Positions 53,930 to 62,089 of a stretch of 64,000 nucleotides of DNA are shown here, one piece after another. Made by a program: the position numbers and the translations under genes. Under the pieces are notes generated by a model. The model ran no database searches, was not told the origin of the DNA, and saw only the letters and a program-made list of their open reading frames with translations. The DNA comes from Microcoleus sp. FACHB-831. Lineage in GTDB: Bacteria; Cyanobacteriota; Cyanobacteriia; Cyanobacteriales; FACHB-T130. The stretch covers positions 1-64,000 of the forward strand of contig NZ_JACJON010000077.1 of the NCBI RefSeq assembly GCF_014695585.1, in the 5' to 3' direction. The number at the start of each line of letters is the position of its first letter. Position 1 is the first letter of the stretch.

Positions 53930-54745
53930 TTATCCGCAGAGTTTATTTGTCTTGTATTTCTCAATTTCGGAAATGGGTAATAACAAAGTATCTTCTATTT
54001 CTTGTCGTACTTCGTCACTTACTTCACTGCTATTCATGCAATCTACAAGCAATTTATTGGCATCGTAATACTTCTGGAGTAATTCTTTCTGCTCTTTGCT
54101 GAACTGCCAATCGTGACCAATATTGCGATGTTCAATCATCACGGCTCTTAATTGCTCAGTCCATGCTTGACCGTTAGCTTGCCACCACTGCTCAAAGTTT
54201 TCCTTGTCTTTAAGCAGGTCTGGTAGTTGAGCTTTTAGTTTTCGTAGGGCTTCCTGCAATTTATAATGTTTAACGGTACAATCCCAGGCCAACTCAAGGG
54301 CCGATTCAAGGTTACTGTCAAGAGCAGAATCGATAGCAAGGTCGTCGGCTTCGATCAGCGCCAGGTCGCTGACAAAGTGAAGATAAGGAGCGACATCACG
54401 AGCGAGCGCACAAGCAAGATCAAATTCGCTGGCAAGGCGAGAATCAGGGGTTTCGTCCCTAGAAACTTTCCTGGAAAAATTAGAGCTAAAGTTACGGTAA
54501 ATAGCAACATCGAGACCACCTATGTGGCTCATAGCAAGAGCAAAATAAAAAGCTCTAATTGCTGCTGGCTTAAAGTTAATTTCATCCGCAAGATATCTTC
54601 GTGTTAACCAGACTGGTTTATATGTACTTTTAACTGAGAGAGATTTCTGAACTAGCCACCTAAGAAATGGCTGAAATGCTTCATTGGCGATGATTAATTC
54701 AGTTTGTTGCTTCATTGACGCAATAAGATCATCAACGTTTTGCAT
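53930..54745 (-). CDS. C-terminal half of a frameshifted NACHT ATPase
   Basis: A 271-codon frame that continues the NACHT gene upstream after a one-base shift. The opening (NVDDLIASMKQQTELI) and the block STYKPVWLTRRYLADEIN, then KPAAIRAFYFALAMSHIGGLDVAIYR, are what normally follows FLLTAEMMPNA in full-length cyanobacterial NACHT proteins. It is an all-helical conflict-system C-terminal region that probably acts as sensor. The ATG at 54745 lies inside the upstream frame, with a 14-base overlap. It could be a separate subunit made by coupled translation, but a frameshift in a run of four A is simpler. Confidence 0.7.
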   Translation of the reverse strand: MQNVDDLIASMKQQTELIIANEAFQPFLRWLVQKSLSVKSTYKPVWLTRRYLADEINFKPAAIRAFYFALAMSHIGGLDVAIYRNFSSNFSRKVSRDETPDSRLASEFDLACALARDVAPYLHFVSDLALIEADDLAIDSALDSNLESALELAWDCTVKHYKLQEALRKLKAQLPDLLKDKENFEQWWQANGQAWTEQLRAVMIEHRNIGHDWQFSKEQKELLQKYYDANKLLVDCMNSSEVSDEVRQEIEDTLLLPISEIEKYKTNKLCG

Positions 54746-56390
54746 TTGGCATCATCTCCGCAGTCAAGAGAAATACTTCACGCCACCGACTCTCAGTAAT
54801 GTGGTTTGCCAGATTCTCCAAAGCCTGTGAACCAGAACTGTCAACAAAGTGTTTAGCGGTAAAATACTCTTGAAAAGTCAAATGAGAAAACGAGTAAATT
54901 CCCTTTGCACGTTCTACTAATAAACCATGCTGTGCTTCAATGGCTCGCAGTACCGCATCACTATCCAGTTCCAATTGGGATGAGTCAGTTTTTGCATCAG
55001 GTAAAGTGCAGAGATAGTTGGCGATGAGTCGCTTGACTTCGCTTTGTTCAAAGAAGTAGTAGCCTTGCTCAAATGTGATAGCAGCCACATGAATCAGCAG
55101 CTTGATTTTGCGTGGTAATGACAAATTATTATAAACTTCATCTCGTTCAATCTTCCTTTCTTCATCCCATCTGACTAGCAAAATTTCCAGTCCCTCCTCA
55201 TACAGCGTGGAGCGTTTCGATGGAAATTCCCCTTTTTCTTGGAAAACAAAACAGGTTAAATTCAGTAATATTGGTGTGACAGCCAGGTTGCGGATGCGAT
55301 TATTTTGTGGCAAATTCAGCTTATCAATAAATCGTTTCGCCGTCGCTTCCCCCTCTACCGGGTTATTCTGGGCAACTGCTACAAACCACTTTTTAGCAAA
55401 GGCTTCTACTTGCTCAGGTTTAAAATCTGCTACCTCGACTTCTGTGAAATTTTCATCCACAAACCTGTACTTTCCGGCAGCAATGCGACAGGTGATAATA
55501 AACTGATTTTGGAAATACGTCTCACAAAATTTTATAATCTGGTCTACAACAACATCATCATCAGCCTCGGAAACCTCATCCAAACCATCCAGCAGAATTA
55601 AGGCACGACCCTGAGTAAGTACGGTTTCTATTACCGTCTCATCGGCAAGGCCACAAGTACGGAACTCGTTTTTAATGTAGTTAAATAGATTGAAATTAAA
55701 TTCACCCTTAGTATCTTTAGCAAAGTTTTTCAGCCTGATAAAAATTGGTATCAGGCGTGACTGAAACTCGCCGTTATCGCACTGAACCGCTATCCACTGT
55801 AAAAATGTGGTTTTACCCGCCCCTGGTTTGCCGAGTACCATCAGCTTAGAGTACCTTTCCACAGCGTCCTTACCTGGTACTCGTTTTTGAACCCTACCCA
55901 GTCCCTGTCTGTCAAAATCATCTGATTCTGGGTTGAAGCCTTGCAGCAGATCGGAAATTTCTAGCCATTGCAGGCTGGTTATCTTCTCCAATACATTGAC
56001 ATCGGTGTAGATTTCCGCCGTTGCGATCGCCCGTTCAATGTCCAGCATCCGCATTTTGCCGCACTGTTCTTGGATTTTGGCGCGGCGGAGCGATCGCACT
56101 TGTTGCACCAAAGTATCAATATCAGTGCTGTTGTCTTGAGCCTGCTCATCTAGATTAGGTTCAATATCTCCATCTTCATGCCTCAGACCCAGTGCAGTAT
56201 AGATTTTGTCAACGGTGTAACGGCTAACAGGCCAGCCGTTAAAGAACCTTGAAACTGGCTGGTAAGATAAGCCTGCCTCCTTTTTCAGGTCTTTTTTTAT
56301 CCATCCCTTATGGTTGAGAGCCTCATATGCCTTTTTGATACCTTGTTTAGATGCCCGGAGTTTAGATGCCCGGACTGAGTGGCTGGCCAT
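54732..56390 (-). CDS. NACHT family STAND ATPase, N-terminal part
   Basis: A 552-residue protein. An N-terminal helix-turn-helix-like domain (about 15-75; LSYQPVSRFFNGWPVSRYTVDKIY) resembles phage-repressor/XRE folds. Walker A VLGKPGAGKTTFLQW lies near 187 and Walker B ALILLDGLDEVSEADDD near 267, with the acidic pair after the hydrophobic strand that defines NACHT. A helical winged region follows, with FSHLTFQEYFTAKHF near 510. Bacterial NACHT proteins are anti-phage or conflict effectors that oligomerise upon sensing. The frame ends in KR-stop at a run of four A, where losing one A would join it to the next gene. A 15-base tandem duplication encodes the N-terminal RASKLRASKQ. Confidence 0.85.
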   Translation of the reverse strand: MASHSVRASKLRASKQGIKKAYEALNHKGWIKKDLKKEAGLSYQPVSRFFNGWPVSRYTVDKIYTALGLRHEDGDIEPNLDEQAQDNSTDIDTLVQQVRSLRRAKIQEQCGKMRMLDIERAIATAEIYTDVNVLEKITSLQWLEISDLLQGFNPESDDFDRQGLGRVQKRVPGKDAVERYSKLMVLGKPGAGKTTFLQWIAVQCDNGEFQSRLIPIFIRLKNFAKDTKGEFNFNLFNYIKNEFRTCGLADETVIETVLTQGRALILLDGLDEVSEADDDVVVDQIIKFCETYFQNQFIITCRIAAGKYRFVDENFTEVEVADFKPEQVEAFAKKWFVAVAQNNPVEGEATAKRFIDKLNLPQNNRIRNLAVTPILLNLTCFVFQEKGEFPSKRSTLYEEGLEILLVRWDEERKIERDEVYNNLSLPRKIKLLIHVAAITFEQGYYFFEQSEVKRLIANYLCTLPDAKTDSSQLELDSDAVLRAIEAQHGLLVERAKGIYSFSHLTFQEYFTAKHFVDSSGSQALENLANHITESRWREVFLLTAEMMPNAKR

Positions 56391-56622
56391 AACTGTAAAA
56401 AAATCGGCTATTTGTCTAAATCTTAAATTTTCATTAAGGCTGTTTGGGGTTGAATTTCACCACTAAATCAAATTAGTCATACAAAACTCATATCAGTCAA
56501 TGCCCAATTCACACGGAAATCACACAAGTCACATCTAAGTCAAATATAGCTCACAGACTTAGCCAGAGAAGGCTTTCAGCGGCTCGTGCCATTCTGTAGG
56601 TGTTGAATTGGAAAGCACTCAT

Positions 56623-56784
56623 ATGGACTTCATCGTAAACCTGATTATCAACTTTCTGATATCTTGGCTTGCCCCCAAAATAGGCGATCGCGCTTGGAAA
56701 ATGCTCTTAGAAATGCTAGCCAAACTGCGCGATCGTATATCCCAAATCCCCGACGATTGGGACGACTACGACGGGGGTTTGTAG
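56623..56784 (+). CDS. Putative small protein (53 codons)
   Basis: Starts at ATG 56623 and encodes MDFIVNLIINFLISWLAPKI, then an amphipathic basic helix (AWKMLLEMLAKLRDRI) and an acidic Asp-rich tail. The first 17 residues could span or lie on a membrane. GGAAAG lies about 10 bases upstream. It is divergent from the NACHT gene, with a 232-bp gap. The hydrophobic helix and orderly charge layout are better than expected by chance, but there is no recognised family. It overlaps a longer frame in another phase (56664-56906) that looks spurious. Confidence 0.4.
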   Translation: MDFIVNLIINFLISWLAPKIGDRAWKMLLEMLAKLRDRISQIPDDWDDYDGGL

Positions 56785-56796
56785 TGATGAAAATAA

Positions 56797-56813
56797 GGTG
56801 GGCATTGCCCACC
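56797..56813. repeat. GGTGGGCA palindromic interspersed repeat
   Basis: Arms 56797-56804 and 56806-56813 form a perfect 8-bp palindrome around one base, 13 bases after the small ORF. Related to the sequence at 460-479. Such GTGGGCA palindromes occur between genes in many cyanobacteria and could form a stable RNA hairpin. Confidence 0.6.
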
Positions 56814-56931
56814 CTACTATTGAGCGGATTAATAATTATAAGAGGCGCGATCGCTACTCACAATCCAAAACAGCAGGCGATCGCGAATGTGAGTGCCAGA
56901 ATATAAGGAAGAATCACGACTAGCTGAAACC

Positions 56932-57138
56932 ATGCGACAAGTAATTATCTATCCCGGCGAAGATGGCTACTGGGTGGTTGAATGCCCCAGCTTACCAGGT
57001 TGCAACAGTCAGGGAAAAACCAAAGAAGAAGCGATCGCCAACATCAAAGAAGCCATTGAACTATACATCGCGGTTTTGGAAGAAGATGGCCTACCTGTTC
57101 CGAAAGAACGTTTTGAAGCATTTGTAGTTGTTTTGTGA
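56932..57138 (+). CDS. hicB: HicB-family antitoxin
   Basis: A 68-residue type II antitoxin of the short HicB form. The partial RNase H-like fold is visible in MRQVIIYPGEDGYWVVECPS, LPGCNSQGKTKEEAIANIKE and AIELYIAVLEEDG. It should bind and mask HicA. It lacks the C-terminal DNA-binding extension of longer HicB proteins, so autoregulation would need another mode. ATG at 56932 is preferred to an upstream GTG because the first strand starts here. The stop overlaps the hicA start (GTGA), so the two are translationally coupled. Confidence 0.88.
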   Translation: MRQVIIYPGEDGYWVVECPSLPGCNSQGKTKEEAIANIKEAIELYIAVLEEDGLPVPKERFEAFVVVL

Positions 57139-57356
57139 ATAAAATACCCAGAATTTCGGGACGCGAATGTGTAAACGCTTTAGCTAAGGTTGGTTTCTAC
57201 TTCAAACGACAGCAAAGCAGCCATATAATTTTGCGTCGGGACGATCCCTTTGCTCAAGTCGTTGTGCCCGATCATAGGGAACTGGACACAGGGACACTTC
57301 GAGCTATCATCCGAGATGCTGGCCTTAGTGTAGATGAGTTTATCGAGCTAATGTGA
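57135..57356 (+). CDS. hicA: HicA-family mRNA interferase toxin
   Basis: A 73-residue toxin with the double-stranded-RNA-binding-like HicA fold: IPRISGRECVNALAKVGFYF, then the catalytic His in QQSSHIILRR, and LDTGTLRAIIRDAGLSVDEF. HicA toxins cleave mRNA when freed from HicB. GTG start at 57135 overlaps the hicB stop. Gene order is antitoxin first, the reverse of the first-described hicAB pairs but common. Terminated by a strong bidirectional hairpin 77 bases after its stop. Confidence 0.9.
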   Translation: MNKIPRISGRECVNALAKVGFYFKRQQSSHIILRRDDPFAQVVVPDHRELDTGTLRAIIRDAGLSVDEFIELM

Positions 57357-57432
57357 GAGCGCGATCGCGGAGATCTGGCGTTAATTGAGAGACTAAATTT
57401 GTATGAGCTAATAGTGGCCAATCTCTTAAAAC

Positions 57433-57465
57433 AAAAACCCGGTTTCTTGTAGAAACCGGGTTTTT
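57433..57465. terminator. Bidirectional terminator between hicA and pntB
   Basis: Arms 57433-57447 and 57451-57465 form a perfect 15-bp stem (AAAAACCCGGTTTCT) with a 3-base loop, flanked by A and T tracts. It can end transcription from hicA on the plus strand and from pntB on the minus strand. Confidence 0.92.
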
Positions 57466-57479
57466 ATACTATCTGAATG

Positions 57480-57513
57480 ATTTTAGATTTTGGATTAATC
57501 CAAAATCTAAAAT
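57480..57513. repeat. 34-base perfect palindrome of the AATCCAAAAT type
   Basis: Arms 57480-57496 and 57497-57513 are perfect complements with no loop. The sequence (ATTTTAGATTTTGGATT) belongs to the same repeat family as the stretches at 39751-39865 and 52045-52072. It lies 10 bases from the pntB stop. Confidence 0.85.
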
Positions 57514-57522
57514 CCAAAATTC

Positions 57523-58926
57523 CTAAAGTTGTTTCACATCAGCAACTAACTTCGCCACAACATCACGCGCACTGCCAAAAAGCATCATGGTTTTGTCTTT
57601 GTAGAACAAATCATTTTCCACACCAGCAAAACCCGCACTCATACCGCGCTTAATCACAATCGTGTGCTTCGCCTTATCTACTTCCAAAATAGGCATTCCG
57701 TAAATTGGGCTGCTCGAATCAGTTCGCGCTGCTGGATTCACAACATCATTTGCCCCAATAACCAAGGCAACATCCGTCTGTTCAAACTGGGGATTAATAT
57801 CATCCATGTCGTACAACTGCGGATAAGGCACATTCGCCTCAGCCAACAACACGTTCATGTGCCCAGGCATCCGTCCGGCAACTGGGTGAATCGCATACTT
57901 CACTTCAACTCCCAGTTTTTCCAAACCATCAGCCAACTCGCGTACAGCGTGCTGCGCCTGCGCCACTGCCATCCCATACCCAGGAACAATGACTACAGAG
58001 CGGGCATAACCCAGCATCATCGCGCCTTCTTCACTATCTATGCTGCGTACAGCTTTATCGCCAAGATCTGCACCTGCACCGCCACCAGATCCACCAGCGC
58101 TACCAAACGCACCAAATAACACGCTTACTAAGGAGCGGTTCATCGCCTTACACATGATCTGGGTGAGGATCAATCCAGACGCGCCAACCAAAGCACCAGC
58201 GATGATCAGCATATTGTTCATCACCACGAAACCAGCAGCCGCAGCAGCTACCCCCGACAAGGAGTTCAATAGGGAAATTACCACTGGCATATCGCCCCCA
58301 CCGATGGGAATGACGAACAAAACGCCCAGCAGTAAGGAAACAGCAACCATTCCCAAGAAGACGGGCAGGTTTTGCGGGTCGATAGCTAGGAAGACTGAAC
58401 AAACAACAAAGCTAACTAGCAGTAAGGCATTAATTGGTTGCTGGAAGGGAAATGAGATCGGCGAACCACTAATCAGTCCCTGCAATTTGGCAAAGGCAAC
58501 CATACTGCCTGTAAAAGTTACACCACCGATAAAGACGCTACTGATGATCGAGAGATTGGCGTCAAGGGGTATTGCTTGCTGCGTTCCCAGCAACCGCCAG
58601 AATTCTGCTACGGCTACGAGGGCTGATGCTGCACCTCCCAAGCCGTTGAGCAAACCCACCATTTGGGGCATATCGGTCATTTCTACTTTATAGGCTGCGA
58701 TCGCTCCCAATACCGAGCCAATCAGCAAACCCACCAAAATCATCTCGTAGTTCAGCACCTGCCGATCCAGCAGCGTCCCTACTACAGCAAGCAGCATCCC
58801 TACAGATGCCCACAAATTGCCCTGACGAGCAGTTGCTGGCGAACCCAGCTTCTTCAAACCCAGGATGAATAAAGATGCCGCCACTAAATAAGTCAGCTGT
58901 ATCCCTGTTGGCAGAAAATCCGTCAT
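57523..58926 (-). CDS. pntB: NAD(P) transhydrogenase subunit beta
   Basis: A 467-residue integral membrane protein that completes the proton-pumping transhydrogenase. About nine transmembrane helices (1-280) form domain II with its proton channel. The C-terminal domain III (about 290-467) binds NADP(H), shown by IVPGYGMAVAQAQHAV, HPVAGRMPGHMNVLLAEA and VALVIGANDVVNPAART. The enzyme uses the proton gradient to make NADPH from NADH, balancing photosynthetic redox pools. A Gly-rich stretch, FGSAGGSGGGAGADLGD, links the domains. It is the last gene of the three-gene pnt operon and is closed by the terminator near 57450. Confidence 0.97.
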   Translation of the reverse strand: MTDFLPTGIQLTYLVAASLFILGLKKLGSPATARQGNLWASVGMLLAVVGTLLDRQVLNYEMILVGLLIGSVLGAIAAYKVEMTDMPQMVGLLNGLGGAASALVAVAEFWRLLGTQQAIPLDANLSIISSVFIGGVTFTGSMVAFAKLQGLISGSPISFPFQQPINALLLVSFVVCSVFLAIDPQNLPVFLGMVAVSLLLGVLFVIPIGGGDMPVVISLLNSLSGVAAAAAGFVVMNNMLIIAGALVGASGLILTQIMCKAMNRSLVSVLFGAFGSAGGSGGGAGADLGDKAVRSIDSEEGAMMLGYARSVVIVPGYGMAVAQAQHAVRELADGLEKLGVEVKYAIHPVAGRMPGHMNVLLAEANVPYPQLYDMDDINPQFEQTDVALVIGANDVVNPAARTDSSSPIYGMPILEVDKAKHTIVIKRGMSAGFAGVENDLFYKDKTMMLFGSARDVVAKLVADVKQL

Positions 58927-59049
58927 ATCTGTTGTTAGTTCTAGTTGTTGGTTGTTAGTTGTAAGGGGTCAGCAATAGCGCGATCGCTTATCGATTTGGA
59001 TGCGCGATAAATATGCTCTTGTAGCGACGCCGATTTATCGCGTCTCCCA

Positions 59050-59343
59050 CTATGCCTTGACTTCCTTCTTCTTAAACATTTGCAGCATTCGATCTGTTAC
59101 TAGGAAACCGCCCACCACGTTGATGGTTGCCAGTACGATGGCAATCAAGCCCAAAATAACGGTTAAATTTGACTCGCGTGGCCCAGCAACAACCAGTGCG
59201 CCGATCACGGCAATTCCAGAAATCGCATTAGCTCCAGACATCAGAGGGGTGTGTAGCGTTGGCGGTACTTTGTTGATGACTTCAAATCCTGTAAAAGATG
59301 CCAGGACAAAGACAAACAACGCAGCAATCAAGGCTTCATTCAT
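59050..59343 (-). CDS. pntAB: NAD(P) transhydrogenase subunit alpha, part 2
   Basis: A 97-residue membrane subunit with three hydrophobic helices (about 3-20, 38-60 and 62-85; NEALIAALFVFVLASFTGFEVINK, ISGIAVIGALVVAG). It corresponds to the membrane anchor part of PntA, encoded separately as in many cyanobacteria. The C-terminal tail is basic. It lies 93 bp after pntAA and 123 bp before pntB. Both gaps contain TTGTTAG-type short repeats. Confidence 0.92.
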   Translation of the reverse strand: MNEALIAALFVFVLASFTGFEVINKVPPTLHTPLMSGANAISGIAVIGALVVAGPRESNLTVILGLIAIVLATINVVGGFLVTDRMLQMFKKKEVKA

Positions 59344-59436
59344 ATCAGGTGATAGTTCTTAGTTTTTGGTTGGAACTGTTACTTGTTACTTGTTAGTTAG
59401 TCTTCCTACTAATGACTAACCTAATCAATTACAAAA

Positions 59437-60582
59437 CTAGGCATTTACTGCTAGCTGAGTCAAAGCATCCCGCACTCGTTGATTGAGAATCTCGCCGTTG
59501 TGAGTAACGCAAGTGCTGCTAACGATGTCGTCTTCCAAATTCAGCTGCAACGCGCCATCTTTAATCAGATATTGCACCAACGTCAAAACGTTTTTGGCAT
59601 ACATCTGGCTGGCGTGTATTGGCATCGAGGAAGGTAAGTTAATCGGGCCAATAATTGTAACGCCGTTGCGCTGGACATCTTTGCCTGGTTCCGTGCAGGC
59701 GCAGTTACCGCCTTGTTCTGCTGCCAAATCGACAATCACAGATCCGGGTTTCATCCGCGCTACCATCTCCTCTGTCACTAGGATGGGCGCTTTCCTACCG
59801 GGAACTTGGGCTGTGGTAATCACCACATCCGAGTTGCCTACGTGTTCTGCTAATACTTCTTGGGTGCGTTGCTTGGATGCTTCGGAAATTTCCTTGGCAT
59901 AACCACCTGCTGCTACGGTTTCTTCTTCGAGTTTGACTTCGACGAATTTAGCACCAAGGCTTTGCACTTCTTCCTTCACTGCTGGACGAATATCAAAGGC
60001 TTCGACAACAGCACCGAGTCTGCGGGCAGTTGCGATCGCTTGCAGTCCAGCTACCCCAGCACCCATGATAAACACTTTAGCCGGAGCGATCGTTCCTGCG
60101 GCTGTCGTCAACATCGGGAAAAACTTGGGCAATGCTGCTGCTGCAATTAGCACAGCTTTATACCCAGCCACCCCAGCTTGAGAGGATAAAGCATCCATAC
60201 TCTGAGCGCGACTGCTGCGAGGAATCAGCTCCATACTCAAAGCAGTCACCCTGCGATCTGCCAGACGCTGCACTGTGCTTGGATTCCCCAAGGGATTTAA
60301 AAACCCTACCAACATGCCGCCTTCGGGCAGTTGATAAACTTCATGCTCTTTTGGAGCATTGACTTTCAGTAGGATATCGGCGCTACCCCACAAATGATTT
60401 GTATCGGAGATAATCTTTGCTCCTGCTGCTTCATAGGCGTCGTTAGAAAAGAAAGACGCTTCACCAGCCCCAGCCTCTACCCAGACTTCTAAACCCTGTT
60501 TTACCAATTTGGCAACAGTGTCAGGAATTAGGGCAACGCGATGTTCGCCAACTTCAATTTCTTTGGCAACCGCTATTCTCAT
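59437..60582 (-). CDS. pntAA: NAD(P) transhydrogenase subunit alpha, part 1
   Basis: A 381-residue soluble subunit that binds NAD(H) (domain I), related to alanine dehydrogenase. The start MRIAVAKEIEVGEHRVALIPD, the NAD-binding Rossmann segment KVFIMGAGVAGLQAIATARRLGAVVEAFDIR (central residues shown around 168-198) and IVDLAAEQGGNCACTEPG fit the family. First gene of the operon on the minus strand. The 668-bp upstream region should hold the promoter. The hydride is passed from NADH here to NADP+ in PntB. Confidence 0.97.
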   Translation of the reverse strand: MRIAVAKEIEVGEHRVALIPDTVAKLVKQGLEVWVEAGAGEASFFSNDAYEAAGAKIISDTNHLWGSADILLKVNAPKEHEVYQLPEGGMLVGFLNPLGNPSTVQRLADRRVTALSMELIPRSSRAQSMDALSSQAGVAGYKAVLIAAAALPKFFPMLTTAAGTIAPAKVFIMGAGVAGLQAIATARRLGAVVEAFDIRPAVKEEVQSLGAKFVEVKLEEETVAAGGYAKEISEASKQRTQEVLAEHVGNSDVVITTAQVPGRKAPILVTEEMVARMKPGSVIVDLAAEQGGNCACTEPGKDVQRNGVTIIGPINLPSSMPIHASQMYAKNVLTLVQYLIKDGALQLNLEDDIVSSTCVTHNGEILNQRVRDALTQLAVNA

Positions 60583-61250
60583 GAAATCTCCTTTTTTCTG
60601 CCTAAATTTAGTACCGATGACATCAAAACTTACCTGAACTTGTTATGCCAGCACGAGCAGGGTTTTCCTCATTCTTTCGAGAGAATTCATTGCCTCAATT
60701 TCACGCGCTTCCCTCTGGTAGAGAGTAGGGTCGGTTGGCATCCGGTTGCTACTTTACAACAGCTTGCCTTGTGACGCCAGCGAGTGACACTCTTAGAGTC
60801 AATGCGGGGATTTATTAGCCATCTCACTTTGCATACTATGTCGATCCCCAATTTCGAGAAGGTATTTTTAACTTGTCTTAGGAATTCTTTAATTCAGTTA
60901 TATAAAGCGAACGATTTTTTAGCAGTTACCTACAATATTTTTTTTAATATTTGTAACAACTCTGATACAGTCAGACATAATTGGCAATGAAAATACCTGA
61001 AAGGAGCGATCGCGTCGGCTTCTAAGTCTTACAGGCGGGGAAGCAGGCAATATATCCCCGATATTTAATCTGCCTGCGGAAATCAATTTCCGCAGGCTCC
61101 TAACGCCCGACTCCCCGCACCCCAATGGCACTTTTGTGTCACCAGCAACGTCACTGCCACAGATTTAGCTCGGATGCTCTACCGCGAACAAGTTGAAAAT
61201 AGTAAAGTTTAGTAACAGCAGCCAGATTCCTACGATTGAGGTACTTGCCT
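60583..61250. other. Intergenic region upstream of pntAA
   Basis: About 670 bp between divergent genes. It carries the presumptive pnt promoter and a perfect inverted repeat with arms 61072-61083 and 61086-61097 (GCCTGCGGAAAT, 2-base loop). No open frame is convincing and no tRNA-like fold is seen. Confidence 0.55.
61072..61097. repeat. Perfect 12-bp inverted repeat upstream of the DUF2808 gene
   Basis: Arms 61072-61083 and 61086-61097 around a 2-base loop. No T-tract follows. Comparable in form to the palindrome at 1841-1866, so probably another dispersed hairpin type. Confidence 0.75.
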
Positions 61251-61784
61251 ATGTTTTCCATAAAATCCTCTAAGCAACGCATCGTTCTTTTTGGCGCGAT
61301 GGCAGGTTGTTTGCTGAGTGGGTTGCCTGCGGTCACTCTGGCGCAAAGTCTGCCCGGATTAACCCTATGGGGGGGTGTTGAACGCAAAGATCAGCTAAAT
61401 TACCGCTTGGATTTCGGCGGTCAAGCGGATCAGTGGGATCGGTACCGACTGAAGATTCCCTCCAACAAAATGGAATTAGGGGTTGCCGAGTTTGCCATTT
61501 CTTATCCCGATTACTACAAAGGCAAGTTTGACACCAAGCGCATTGAGGTGCTTGTTAAAGACAAAGCTGTGCCCCTGCAAGAGGTGAAGTGGGATAAAGA
61601 GAATCACCTGCTCCAGATTTACCTAAAGGAGCCGATTCAGGCGGGTAACAAGGTGGAAATACATTTATCTAACGTGAAAAATCCGCCCTTTGGAGGCATT
61701 TACTATTTTGAGTGTCGGATTCTCACGCCGGGTGATGTCCCCCTACCCCGTTACCTCGGCACCTGGATGTTGAGCATTAGTTAA
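61251..61784 (+). CDS. DUF2808 family exported protein
   Basis: A 177-residue protein with a signal peptide (about 9-30, ending VTLAQS) and a beta-rich mature domain typical of DUF2808 (LDFGGQADQWDRYRLKIPSN, ELGVAEFAISYPDYYKGKFD, GIYYFECRILTPGDVPLPRYLGTW). This is a cyanobacterial family without known function, presumably periplasmic. ATG at 61251 is chosen over a TTG five codons upstream because GAGG sits about 9 bases before it and the signal peptide starts there. A hairpin follows the gene. Confidence 0.85.
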   Translation: MFSIKSSKQRIVLFGAMAGCLLSGLPAVTLAQSLPGLTLWGGVERKDQLNYRLDFGGQADQWDRYRLKIPSNKMELGVAEFAISYPDYYKGKFDTKRIEVLVKDKAVPLQEVKWDKENHLLQIYLKEPIQAGNKVEIHLSNVKNPPFGGIYYFECRILTPGDVPLPRYLGTWMLSIS

Positions 61785-61802
61785 GAATTGGGGTGTTCTG
61801 CT

Positions 61803-61829
61803 TTGTTGATGGTTTATCACCATCAACAA
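61803..61829 (+). terminator. Hairpin after the DUF2808 gene
   Basis: Arms 61803-61813 and 61819-61829 form an 11-bp stem (TTGTTGATGGT) with a 5-base loop, 18 bases after the stop. The following sequence is only moderately T-rich. It probably separates this gene from the rpmH operon. Confidence 0.55.
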
Positions 61830-61921
61830 TTGACCTTTTGACCAATGGCTGCTAAAACCTGCTATTGTAATAGATTGTGACTTTTTTTAACAGTCAAGCA
61901 GTCAAGCGAGAGTAATTTTTT

Positions 61922-62059
61922 ATGACCAAGCGTACTCTGGGCGGCACCAACCGCAAGCGAAAAAGAACATCTGGTTTTAGAGCGCGGATGCGGACGAAAA
62001 ACGGCCAAGCCGTCATCAAAGCACGGAGAAAGAAGGGACGTTATCGGCTGGCAGTTTAG
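61922..62059 (+). CDS. rpmH: 50S ribosomal protein L34
   Basis: A 45-residue, highly basic ribosomal protein ([20 protein letters not shown], then [20 protein letters not shown]), full length for L34. It binds 23S rRNA in the large subunit. It is the first gene of the conserved rpmH-rnpA-yidC cluster; rnpA starts 30 bp downstream. Confidence 0.98.
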   Translation: MTKRTLGGTNRKRKRTSGFRARMRTKNGQAVIKARRKKGRYRLAV

Positions 62060-62089
62060 CCAGAGTTGATATGGTAATGGCAGCTTACC

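Noticed and set aside
58927-59049. TTGTTAG-rich gaps in the pnt operon as regulatory sites
   Set aside because: They look like the same short repeats found elsewhere; no palindrome or known regulator site is visible.
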